Positions 16,296 through 23,782 of a DNA stretch of 38,066 nucleotides are shown piece by piece. This DNA is from Acidobacteriota bacterium. Its GTDB lineage: Bacteria; Acidobacteriota; Thermoanaerobaculia; Multivoradales; JAHEKO01. The notes beneath the pieces are model-generated. The model was not told where the DNA came from and searched no databases. It saw only the letters and a list, made by a program, of their open reading frames with translations. Position 1 is the first letter of the stretch. Each line of letters opens with the position of its first letter. Location of the stretch: positions 1-38,066 of the forward strand of contig JAOTWP010000024.1 of assembly GCA_029862975.1 (NCBI GenBank), read 5' to 3'. The position numbers were made by a program, and so were the translations under genes.

Positions 16296-16754
16296 ATGGA
16301 CCGGCGACAGGAGCGTACCTTGCGGCCCGAAGCTGCGGCCGGAGTGCGCTCGCACTATCGACGCACGTTCGGCCGAGCCGTGGCCGTCGTCTACACCGGT
16401 GGCACGATCGCCCAGAGTCTCAAGCTGATCTTCGCCTTCGGATGGGAATACATGCCGTACTGGGTCGACTGGGCCCTGATTGCGCTGGGGACCTATGGTG
16501 GGGTCGGCCTCATCGTATTCGCGGGCCAAGTAGCGTGGCGCGGCGGGTGGGAGAAGATGGTCCACTGGCTCATCGTGGTGCACTTGCTGGCGTCCGTGGC
16601 GGTCCACGCGTGGGTCGTGGTCATCGGCAGTCACGACTTCTTCACGTTGTTCCCGTACGAGTACAGCTATTTCGCCGTGGCCTATTTCGCCTTCTTCGCC
16701 TGGCGGTCCTGGACGATGAAGCTGGTGCCTCCGGCGGGCAGGCAGGCCACCTGA
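16296..16754 (+). CDS. small four-helix membrane protein, unknown
   Basis: I do not recognise this 152-residue protein. After a basic cytoplasmic N-terminus (MDRRQERTLRPEAAAGVRSH) there are about four hydrophobic segments: FGRAVAVVYTGGTIAQSLKL, WVDWALIALGTYGGVGLIVF, MVHWLIVVHLLASVAVHAWV and YFAVAYFAFFAWRSW. Histidines lie in the third segment (VHWLIVVHLL...VHAW), which is reminiscent of heme- or metal-binding membrane helices but not diagnostic. The ATG at 16296 follows GGCGGAGCGAG and is preferred over an upstream GTG/ATG-containing extension. The 226-base gap before it holds an 82-codon open frame without convincing support. It converges on the COX1-like gene. Confidence 0.7.
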   Translation: MDRRQERTLRPEAAAGVRSHYRRTFGRAVAVVYTGGTIAQSLKLIFAFGWEYMPYWVDWALIALGTYGGVGLIVFAGQVAWRGGWEKMVHWLIVVHLLASVAVHAWVVVIGSHDFFTLFPYEYSYFAVAYFAFFAWRSWTMKLVPPAGRQAT

Positions 16755-16839
16755 CAAGCCGATGGAGCCGCCGGCCGCGGGCGTCCGCCTGCCGAAGCCG
16801 CCCGCCGGCGAGGTCGGCGGCGAGCCGGCGCTCGAGCTG

Positions 16840-18234
16840 TCAAGGCGCCCGTTCGTCGCGCGCCTGCTGCGGGTCCGAGCGCGGGCCGGTTGGATCCGGG
16901 TCGTCAGCCCCCCGCTTCTTCGCGGCTTCCGGGGGAGGGCCGGCGGCCGCGCGCCGGGTGCCGGCCCGGGCGAGTACCGTCCGTTGGGAGAGATACCCCG
17001 CGATCACCGCGGCGAGCAGCAGCAGCGCGCCCGTCCGGATCCAGGGGATCCGGTCGAAGGTGAGAGCCAGTACCAGCAGCGGCGCGCCGGCGAGCCAGAG
17101 CCAGGTGACGAGGGCCTGGAGGGGGCGGGAGACGAGGGCGTTGGGCGGCGGGGCGGGGCGCGAGCAGGTCTCGTCGTCGGGCGGCGCCGCCAGGTAGGCG
17201 TACAGGGGCACGAGCCGGGTGGCGACGCCGACGACGAGCTGGGTGAAGCCCAGGAGCCCGCAGGCGCCGTAGGCGAGGATCGCCGAGAGCTTCCAGGCGC
17301 CGTCCGGGGCCAGCAGGATGGCGGCGCCGAGGATCGTGGCCGCGAGCAGCAGGGCCAGGGCGCCGAAGACGAGCCGGATTCCGTGGTCGGGGCGCGGCGT
17401 GCCGGGCCCCGGCGGCCGGCGGTGGCGCAGCATCCAGACGACCCGCGAGAAGAAGATCGCCAGCGCGGCGAGGACGGGGAGCAGGAACCAGCGGGCCAGC
17501 GCCGGCCGGGCGGCGAGCGAGGCGGCGAGACCCAAGGTCCCGATCTCGAGGGCGATCGCCCCCGTCCACAGCAGCCCGCCGCGGGGCGGGGCGGCGGGCA
17601 GGAGCATCGGCAGCAGGCGGTAGCCGGCGCCCATCACGGTCATCAGCACCCAGCCCAGGGCCGCCAGGTGGGCGTGGGCGTAGACGTTGGCGAGCGCGCG
17701 GCCCGGCAGCACGTCGACAACCTTGTCGAGACCGACGAGGAACCCGAGGCTGACGGCCAGGGCCAGGTTGGCGAAGGCGAGATAGAAGTAGACCTTGATC
17801 TCGGCCGGAGCCGTGGCGGCGCGCAGCACGGGAACGATCCGCCCGGCGACGAGGTCGAAGGCGGCGATCACCAGGGCCGCCGACCACAGCATGCCGACCG
17901 GCTCGTCGATCCAGAAGTGGGTCGCCATGCCGAGGGCGCCGACCATGAGGAGCCCGAGGGCCCACCCGTCGCCGCGCCGGCGCCCGATCCGGGCGCCGAA
18001 GGTCAGCGGGGCCAGCAGGTAGAGCGTCCCGAGGATCGAGGCGCTGATCCAGCCCAGGGTGACGAGATGGACGACCGCCACCATCCGCGGGTGGTAGTGG
18101 AAGCCGGCGATCGAGCGCGGCGCGGCGGCCAGCGCCCCGAAAGCGAGGAGCAGGCAGAGATGGGCGAAGCCGTAGTAGCGCGGCGGCAGACCGCCGCCGC
18201 GCGGGCGGTCCCCCGCGGGGCGCGGGCCGTTCAT
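16840..18234 (-). CDS. COX1/NnrS-like polytopic membrane protein
   Basis: This 464-residue protein has about twelve membrane helices, resembling heme-copper oxidase subunit I and its non-catalytic relatives (NnrS-like, cbb3 subunit-I-like). Histidines occur in helices: H25 (GFAHLCLLL), H46/H48 (GFHYHPRM), H56 in VVHLVTLGW and H187/H189 in VYAHAHLAALGWVLMTVMG. The repeated H-L-x-x-L-G-W pattern in two helices is the clearest resemblance. The C-terminal cytoplasmic tail is long, basic and Pro-rich (about 60 residues). No cytochrome c oxidase subunit II, Cu-centre or assembly genes are nearby, so it is probably not a complete terminal oxidase. A heme-binding or NO-related membrane role is an inference. 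The start ATG is followed by a polar, Pro/Gly-rich N-terminus. Confidence 0.7.
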   Translation of the reverse strand: MNGPRPAGDRPRGGGLPPRYYGFAHLCLLLAFGALAAAPRSIAGFHYHPRMVAVVHLVTLGWISASILGTLYLLAPLTFGARIGRRRGDGWALGLLMVGALGMATHFWIDEPVGMLWSAALVIAAFDLVAGRIVPVLRAATAPAEIKVYFYLAFANLALAVSLGFLVGLDKVVDVLPGRALANVYAHAHLAALGWVLMTVMGAGYRLLPMLLPAAPPRGGLLWTGAIALEIGTLGLAASLAARPALARWFLLPVLAALAIFFSRVVWMLRHRRPPGPGTPRPDHGIRLVFGALALLLAATILGAAILLAPDGAWKLSAILAYGACGLLGFTQLVVGVATRLVPLYAYLAAPPDDETCSRPAPPPNALVSRPLQALVTWLWLAGAPLLVLALTFDRIPWIRTGALLLLAAVIAGYLSQRTVLARAGTRRAAAGPPPEAAKKRGADDPDPTGPRSDPQQARDERAP

Positions 18235-18305
18235 CTGCCCAGGATAGCCGGTCAGGATAGCCCGTCACGATCCTGTAATGAGCGCTCCGGCACGATGCCC
18301 CCGCA

Positions 18306-19418
18306 ATGGCCGCGCAACCCCAGGAGCACACGCCCCCTTCCAACCCGCAGGCGCCCTTCGCGAAACGAGCGGCCTTCCTCCTTGGCTACCTCGCCGTGAT
18401 GCTCCTCTTCGTGGAGGGCGCCTCCCGTCTCATCCTGTCCTCCGACGCGCTCGCCGGCAGCGCGGTGCTGCGCAGCTCGAGCGGCTGGCGCCTGCGCTGG
18501 CTCGACCGCCACCGCCCGGACGTTCCCGTCTACTACGACTTCGACGCCTTCCACCCGACCCGCGGCTGGGCGAGCCGCCCCTCCGTGCGCGACGCGAACA
18601 CGTTCGGCCCCGCCTCCGTCAACACGAACTCCGCCGGCCTGCGCGGGCGCCGCGAGGTGACGGTGTCGAAAGAGCCCGGCCGGCCGCGGGTGCTCGTCGT
18701 CGGCGACTCGTTCACCTTCGGCGACGAGGTGCGGGACGAGGAGGCCTACCCCAACGTCTTGGGCGAGCTCCTGCCCGAGGCCGAGGTGGTGAACTTCGGC
18801 GTCCACGGCTACGGCCACGATCAGATGCTCCTGCTGCTGCGCGAGCAGGCGCTCAGCTACCAGCCCGACGTCGTCGTGCTCGGCTTCGTCCGCGACGACA
18901 TGGAGCGCAACATGCTCGCCTTCCGCGACTTCGCCAAGCCGCGGTTCGTGCTCGCCGGCGACGACCTGTCGCTGCGCAACGTCCCGGTGCCCACCCCGGA
19001 GGAGATCGTGCGCAGCAGCCGCTGGCGCCCCCGCGTCCTCGATCTCCTGGCGATCGTGCGCGACAACTACCTGTGGAAGGTGGGCCTGTCGACCCGCCAG
19101 ATGAACGCGCTGACGACCGCGCTGCTCGACCAGATGGTCGAGGAGACCGTGGCCGCCAAGGCCGTCTTCGTCTTCGTCTACCTGCCGCACAGCGAGGAGC
19201 TCACCGACCCCGGGCTGGTGACGGAGGGGCATCGTTTCTTCGAGACTTACTGCGAGGAGCGAGCTGCCTTCTGCCTGGACCTGCTGCCGCGCTTCCGCGA
19301 CGAGGTGGCGAGCGGCACGCCCATCAAGACCCTCGGCCACTGGCACGGGACCGGGCACCGCGTCGCGGCCGAGAGCGTCGGAGAGTACATCCGACGCCGC
19401 GATCTTCTGAACCTCTGA
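18306..19418 (+). CDS. membrane-anchored SGNH/GDSL hydrolase
   Basis: This is a 370-residue protein with one N-terminal membrane helix (AAFLLGYLAVMLLFVEGASR, about 25-44) and an extracytoplasmic SGNH domain. Block I is VVGDSFTFGDEV with nucleophile S135. The glycine block is GVHGYGHDQ, and block V is H345-W-H-G-T-G-H351, matching the HLSxxGH layout of the catalytic histidine. A D/N-containing FVRDDMERN may give the oxyanion residue. Such anchored SGNH proteins often add or remove acyl groups on cell-surface glycans. It is followed 17 bases later by a glycosyltransferase gene, which supports a role in surface polysaccharide or glycoprotein modification. A second SGNH gene of the same plan lies at 35870-37030. 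Confidence 0.82.
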   Translation: MAAQPQEHTPPSNPQAPFAKRAAFLLGYLAVMLLFVEGASRLILSSDALAGSAVLRSSSGWRLRWLDRHRPDVPVYYDFDAFHPTRGWASRPSVRDANTFGPASVNTNSAGLRGRREVTVSKEPGRPRVLVVGDSFTFGDEVRDEEAYPNVLGELLPEAEVVNFGVHGYGHDQMLLLLREQALSYQPDVVVLGFVRDDMERNMLAFRDFAKPRFVLAGDDLSLRNVPVPTPEEIVRSSRWRPRVLDLLAIVRDNYLWKVGLSTRQMNALTTALLDQMVEETVAAKAVFVFVYLPHSEELTDPGLVTEGHRFFETYCEERAAFCLDLLPRFRDEVASGTPIKTLGHWHGTGHRVAAESVGEYIRRRDLLNL

Positions 19419-19435
19419 CCCGAAAGGCCCATGAG

Positions 19436-20257
19436 ATGAGAGTCCAAGACACGAGCGTCCCAGAGCCGAGAGCCCCAGAGCAGAGAGCCCCAGAGGCGAG
19501 GAAGAGGCCCTTGCGGTCGATCGACTTCGTGATCCCGATCTACAACGAGGAGTTCGCGCTGTCGCGCTCGGTGGACACGCTGCACCGGCGCCTCGAGCTG
19601 TTCGAGCTTCCCGAGTGGCGGATCGTCATCGTGGACAACGGCTCCACCGACGACAGCCAGGTCGTGGCGACGGCGCTGGCGGCGCGCTACGAGCGGGTCG
19701 CCTACGAGCGTCTCGAGATCAAGGGCCGCGGCCACGCGCTGCGCAGCACCTGGACCCGTTCGGACGCCGACGCCTCGCTCTACATGGACGTCGACCTGTC
19801 GACCGATCTCGCGGCCGTGCCGGAGTTCGTGCGGCTGCTGGACGACGGCGCCGATCTGGTCGTGGGCTCCCGCCTGTCGGGACGCTCGAAGACGACGCGC
19901 TGCTTCAAGCGCGAGATGCTGTCGCGCGGCTACAACCTGTTGATCAAGGCGCTCTTCCGCCCCCGCGGTTTCGACGACGCGCAGTGCGGCTTCAAGGCCG
20001 TGCGCCTGGACCGGATCCGGAACATCCTGCCGCTGGTCGAGAACAACCACTGGTTCTTCGACACCGAGCTGCTCCTGGTCGCCGAGGCGGCGGGCCTCGA
20101 CGTCCGCTCCGTCCCCGTCGAGTGGGTCGAGGACATGGACAGCCGGGTGCGCATCGCCAGCACCGTCATGGAAGACCTCAACGGGCTGGCGCGGGTGCGG
20201 CGGTCGCTCGGTCACAAGCTGGTCGAATTGCGGACCGCGGGTGACTTCGCCTCCTGA
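19436..20257 (+). CDS. GT2 glycosyltransferase, DPM1-like
   Basis: This is a 273-residue GT-A fold transferase of family GT2, resembling dolichyl-/polyprenyl-phosphate mannose synthases. It shows the opening FVIPIYNEE, VDNGSTDD with D67, the metal-binding DVD at 118-120 (YMDVDLSTD), and the acceptor-side DAQCGFKAVR and WFFDTELLL segments. No C-terminal membrane helices follow, as in soluble catalytic DPM1. The expected reaction is sugar transfer from GDP- or UDP-sugar to a polyprenyl phosphate at the cytoplasmic face. The first 25 codons are a 15-bp tandem repeat (RAPEQ/RAPEA-like pentapeptides). A TTG at 19511 after GAGGAAGAGG could be the true start, which would make the array a leader. The next two genes encode membrane transferases that would use the product. 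Confidence 0.85.
   Translation: MRVQDTSVPEPRAPEQRAPEARKRPLRSIDFVIPIYNEEFALSRSVDTLHRRLELFELPEWRIVIVDNGSTDDSQVVATALAARYERVAYERLEIKGRGHALRSTWTRSDADASLYMDVDLSTDLAAVPEFVRLLDDGADLVVGSRLSGRSKTTRCFKREMLSRGYNLLIKALFRPRGFDDAQCGFKAVRLDRIRNILPLVENNHWFFDTELLLVAEAAGLDVRSVPVEWVEDMDSRVRIASTVMEDLNGLARVRRSLGHKLVELRTAGDFAS
19438..19497 (+). repeat. 15-bp tandem repeat, four units
   Basis: The units are GAGAGTCCAAGACAC (19438-19452), GAGCGTCCCAGAGCC (19453-19467), GAGAGCCCCAGAGCA (19468-19482) and GAGAGCCCCAGAGGC (19483-19497). Units 3 and 4 are nearly identical while unit 1 has drifted. The array begins at the second base-triplet of the GT2 gene and is read in frame as pentapeptides rich in Pro, Glu, Arg and Ala. 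Confidence 0.8.
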
Positions 20258-21425
20258 GCGCGGGCATCGATGGTCCCCACGGCGCTTGCCGCGCTGGCTC
20301 GTCGTTCCGGCGAGCCTCTTCGCGATCACCCGCGCCGGCGTGCTGCTCGTCGCCTACGTAGCCGCGCCGCTGCTGCACGACCAGACCGTGCCCCCGGTCT
20401 ACCATCTGCGGGGCACGGAGAATCTCTTCGTCGACGTCTTCGGGAGTCGCTGGGACACCGGCTTCTACGTGAGCATCGCCGAGGAGGGGTACAAGCTCGA
20501 GGGCGTCGAGCTGCCGTCGGTCGCGTTCTTCCCGCTGCTGCCGCTGCTCATGCGGGGGGCGATGGCCCTGGGCGTCGACGCCCTGGTCGCCGGCATCCTG
20601 ATCAGCCACCTCGCCCTCCTCGGCGCCTCGATTCTCTTCTACCGCTGGGCCGAGCGCGGCTGGGGCGCGAAGACGGCGGAGCGGGCGCTGTGGTACCTCC
20701 TGATCTTCCCGACGAGCCTGTTCGGCTCGGCGATCTACACCGAGTCGCTGTTCCTGCTGCTGGCGATCGGCGCCCTGGAGCGGGCCCGTGGCGGCCATTG
20801 GCTGGCCGCGGGCGTGCTGGGCGCGCTGTCGTCGCTCGCGCGGCTGCACGGGGTGGTCGTCGGGGTCATGCTCGTCGTGGCCTGGTGGGAGGAGCGCCGC
20901 CGCCGGCCGGACCGGGTGCCGCGGAAAGCCGTTCTCGCCGGCCTCCTGGCGCCCGGCGGACTCGCGCTCTTCATGACCCACCTGTGGCTGGCGTTCGGCA
21001 ACCCCCTGGCCTTCGCCGACGCGGCGGCGGCCTGGGGGCGGGTTCCCAAGCCGCCGCTCGTCACGATGCGGGAGGTCTTCGTCACGCCGCCGGGCGGCTG
21101 GCTCGCCGCGCTCTCGGCCGGCGCCATCCATCTCGACAACTGGATCGACTTTCTCGCGGTGATGGCGTTTCTCGTGCTGGGCTGCTTCCTGCTGGCGGAG
21201 AGGCGCTGGAGCGAGGGGCTGTACGTCGTGCTCGGCGTCTCCCTGTCGTTCAGCTCGGGGCTTCTGATGAGCCAGCGCCGCTACGTCTGGGTGCTGTTTC
21301 CGGTCTTCATCGTGCTCGCCCGCTGGGGAGAGCGCCCCTGGTTCGACCGGACCCTCACCGCGGGGTCGCTGCTCCTCCTCGCGCTCTTCACCGCTCTTTT
21401 CGCCAACGGCTTCTGGGTCGGGTAG
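20241..21425 (+). CDS. PIG-V-like membrane mannosyltransferase
   Basis: This is a 394-residue polytopic glycosyltransferase of the GT-C type related to PIG-V, with about ten hydrophobic segments. The family signature R70-W-D72 followed by Y76 (GSRWDTGFYVSIAEEGY) lies in the first outer loop, then VAFFPLLPLLMR and LIFPTSLFGSAIYTESLFLL, which correspond to conserved PIG-V blocks. GT-C enzymes take sugar from a polyprenyl-phosphate donor on the outer face, with an acidic residue in the first loop (here D72) as the likely catalytic base. The GTG at 20241 overlaps the end of the DPM1-like gene by 17 bases, so the donor synthase and this transferase are coupled. The acceptor is unknown in bacteria. 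Confidence 0.78.
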   Translation: MTSPPERGHRWSPRRLPRWLVVPASLFAITRAGVLLVAYVAAPLLHDQTVPPVYHLRGTENLFVDVFGSRWDTGFYVSIAEEGYKLEGVELPSVAFFPLLPLLMRGAMALGVDALVAGILISHLALLGASILFYRWAERGWGAKTAERALWYLLIFPTSLFGSAIYTESLFLLLAIGALERARGGHWLAAGVLGALSSLARLHGVVVGVMLVVAWWEERRRRPDRVPRKAVLAGLLAPGGLALFMTHLWLAFGNPLAFADAAAAWGRVPKPPLVTMREVFVTPPGGWLAALSAGAIHLDNWIDFLAVMAFLVLGCFLLAERRWSEGLYVVLGVSLSFSSGLLMSQRRYVWVLFPVFIVLARWGERPWFDRTLTAGSLLLLALFTALFANGFWVG

Positions 21426-22991
21426 ATGTCGATCGCCGCGAGCATGCAACGACCGCTTGAGACGGCGTGCCCGGACGCCGGGGCGCGAGCGGCGAGCGGC
21501 GCCGGAGCCTGGACCGGCGTCGGCCGCTTCCTGCTCGCCTTCACCCTGCCGCTGGCCGCTTACCTGTCGACCGTCGCGCCCACCGTCTACAACCTGGACA
21601 GCGCCGAGCTGACGACGGCGGCCTACACGGGCGGCCTGGTGCGGGCCACGGGCTATCCGCTGTACCTCATTCTCGGCCGGCTGTGGAGCCGGCTGCCCCT
21701 GGGCGACGTGGGCCTGCGCATGAACCTGATGTCGGCCGTCTTCGCCGCCCTGACGATCGCCGTCGCGGACCGCCTGCTGAGCCGCCTCGGCATCCCGGGC
21801 TGGGCGCGCCTGGCGAGCCTCGGGCTCCTGGCGAGCTCCCGCTACTTCTGGGCCATGGCCTCGACCGCCGAGGTCTACACCCTGCACACCTTCATGCTGG
21901 CGGTGGTGCTCTCCGCGCTCGTCTGGTTCGCGCGCGCTCCGTCGAGCTTCCGGCTGGCGGCGTGCACCCTGGCCGTCGGGCTCGCCTTCGGCAATCACGT
22001 GGCGACGGTGCTGCTGGCGCCGGGCTGCGTCTGGTTCGTTCTGCGCAGCGCCGGCCGGAGCTTCCTCGACCGGCGGCGGATCGCGGCGGCGGCGGCCGGG
22101 CTCGCCCTGGGGCTGAGCCTGTACGGGTACCTGACCGTCGTCTACCTCGGCGACCCCGTCTTCAACTACGCCGGCCGCTACGACGCCGCGGGGGTCTTCC
22201 AGGCCGCCGATCTCACGACCGCGAGCGGCATGTGGTGGCTCGTGTCGGGCAAGGCGTTCGTCAGCGTGATGGCGGGCTACACCCCGGCCGAGCTCGTCGG
22301 CGAGGTGGGCCATTTCCTGGCCGAGCTGGTCCGCACCTTCGTGGGCATCGGCATCGGTCCGGCCGTCGTCGGGTTCTTCGCCCTGCGCCGCCGCGCCGCG
22401 CCGCTGGCGGAGAGCCTGGTGCTCGTCTTTCTGGCGACGACGGCCTTCTACGTGGCCTACCGGGTCATCGACAAGGACACGATGTTCCTGCCCGCGTACC
22501 TGGCCTGGGCGGTGCTGCTGGCCGCGGGCTACCGGGCGCTGGAAGCGTGGCTGATCCAGGGCGGCGCCAGGGGCTGGGCGGCGGCGCTGCGGGCGCTGGC
22601 CGTGGGGGCGGTGCTCTTCGCGGTGGCCTGGAACGGCCCCCTGGCGGACCTCTCCGACGACCACAGCACCTACCTGCGTGGCCAGGCGATCCTCGCCCGC
22701 GCGGAGCCCAACGCCCTGATCGTCGGCTGGTGGAGCACCGTGCCGGTCGTCGAGTACCTGCAGCTGGTCGAAGGCAAGCGGTTGGATCTCGAGCCGCTCA
22801 ATCGCTTCCTCATCCTTCCCGACGATCTCGTGCAGCTCGTCGAGGACCGGCTGGCGGCCGGCCAGCCGGTCTACTTCGACGAGCCGCCCAGCGACCTCTT
22901 CCCCAACGTCGTGGTGGAGCGCCAGGGCCCGATCTTCAGGGTCCACGACCACGACGCTCCGGAGCTCACGCCCAAGAAGATCGGGCCGTGA
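21426..22991 (+). CDS. DUF2723 (TMEM260-type) membrane O-glycosyltransferase
   Basis: This is a 521-residue polytopic protein with the DUF2723 N-terminal signature NLDSAELTTAAYTGGL, then GYPLYLILGRLW and RMNLMSAVFAAL. The acidic pair D58 and E61 sits in the first outer loop, as in GT-C enzymes. The human relative TMEM260 is a protein O-mannosyltransferase; bacterial members are uncharacterised. About ten membrane helices are followed by a soluble C-terminal domain (from about residue 415) containing LIVGWWSTVPVVEYLQLVEG. The usual HPPGYPLY is RATGYPLY here, a noticeable substitution. The ATG directly abuts the stop of the preceding gene, making a three-gene glycosylation operon. Confidence 0.82.
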   Translation: MSIAASMQRPLETACPDAGARAASGAGAWTGVGRFLLAFTLPLAAYLSTVAPTVYNLDSAELTTAAYTGGLVRATGYPLYLILGRLWSRLPLGDVGLRMNLMSAVFAALTIAVADRLLSRLGIPGWARLASLGLLASSRYFWAMASTAEVYTLHTFMLAVVLSALVWFARAPSSFRLAACTLAVGLAFGNHVATVLLAPGCVWFVLRSAGRSFLDRRRIAAAAAGLALGLSLYGYLTVVYLGDPVFNYAGRYDAAGVFQAADLTTASGMWWLVSGKAFVSVMAGYTPAELVGEVGHFLAELVRTFVGIGIGPAVVGFFALRRRAAPLAESLVLVFLATTAFYVAYRVIDKDTMFLPAYLAWAVLLAAGYRALEAWLIQGGARGWAAALRALAVGAVLFAVAWNGPLADLSDDHSTYLRGQAILARAEPNALIVGWWSTVPVVEYLQLVEGKRLDLEPLNRFLILPDDLVQLVEDRLAAGQPVYFDEPPSDLFPNVVVERQGPIFRVHDHDAPELTPKKIGP

Positions 22992-23091
22992 GCTGTCATG
23001 ACGATGTAATTCCCGATTACCGACAATGCACCCACTCAACGACCAACGACCCAACGAAACAGGAAGAACAGGAAAGCGGGGAGTCAAGACC

Positions 23092-23721
23092 ATGAAGAAG
23101 ACACTGAGAGCTCTGCTCGCACTCTCGATCTGCATCTCGGGCTGGGCCCTCGTGCCCTTCGCGTCGCTGCCCACCCAGGCCTTCGGCTGGGAGATGTGGG
23201 CCGAGGCCTACGGCGAGATCTTCAGCGACGGCTTCGAGACCGGCGACACGAGCCGCTGGAGCCACGTCGTGGGCGGGTTCCAGGACTTCGCCGTGGCGAG
23301 CAGCGACGAGTTCCTGATGAGCTTCCGCCTCGACGGGTCGAACTGGGCGGCGAAGGACGGCGAGCCGGTGCCCGTCGCCTCCGGCCTCACCGACCGCGAC
23401 ATCCCGAGCTTCACGCTCGAGGCGCGCCGCCGCGGCAGCACGTTCGACGTCAGGGCGCGGGCGGTGAGCGAGGCCAACGTCTGGGCCGAGAGCCCATGGC
23501 GATCGGTCGGCTCGCGCTACGGAGCGCTCGAGCTCGAGTGGCGGCGAGCCTACGAAGACGCCGCGGACGGCCTGCTCTATCTCTCCGTCGACGGCGACCT
23601 CCTGCTGTGGCTCGTCGATCTCGACAACGCCCATCTGCCGATGCGCAACCTCCGGATCCACACGGTGGACCGGACCCTGCTGGCGGCCGTGAGCGAGGGC
23701 ACCTTCGCCCCGGAGGAATGA
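23092..23721 (+). CDS. secreted protein with DGFE motif
   Basis: This 209-residue exported protein has a Sec signal peptide (MKKTLRALLALSICISGWAL, cleavage near PTQAFG). The mature protein starts with IFSDGFETGDTSRWSHVVGG, a D-G-F-E-x-G-D-x-S-x-W motif, followed by about 150 residues of alternating strands (SFTLEARRRG, FDVRARAVSEANVW, LYLSVDGDLLLWL), so a lectin-like or LamG-like beta sandwich is plausible. I cannot assign a function. The same motif ends the M36 protease at 29709-31727. The ATG at 23092 is preferred over one at 23026, because the signal peptide begins there and the sequence between is a low-complexity AACGACC/AACAGGAA leader. It lies 100 bases after the glycosyltransferase operon and may be a substrate of it. 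Confidence 0.75.
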   Translation: MKKTLRALLALSICISGWALVPFASLPTQAFGWEMWAEAYGEIFSDGFETGDTSRWSHVVGGFQDFAVASSDEFLMSFRLDGSNWAAKDGEPVPVASGLTDRDIPSFTLEARRRGSTFDVRARAVSEANVWAESPWRSVGSRYGALELEWRRAYEDAADGLLYLSVDGDLLLWLVDLDNAHLPMRNLRIHTVDRTLLAAVSEGTFAPEE

Positions 23722-23782
23722 CCCCGGCGCTTCCCCGAGCCGCCCCGTTGGCGCTATCCTGGAGCGCTGACGGGGCGACGCC

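Noticed and set aside
18278..19435. Long upstream in-frame extension of the GT2 gene
   Set aside because: It overlaps the SGNH hydrolase in another frame and has no family similarity; the GT2 gene starts at 19436 or at the TTG 19511.
23026..23091. ATG at 23026 as the start of the DGFE-motif protein
   Set aside because: The added 22 residues are polar low-complexity sequence and would bury the signal peptide; the start at 23092 puts a classic signal at the N-terminus.
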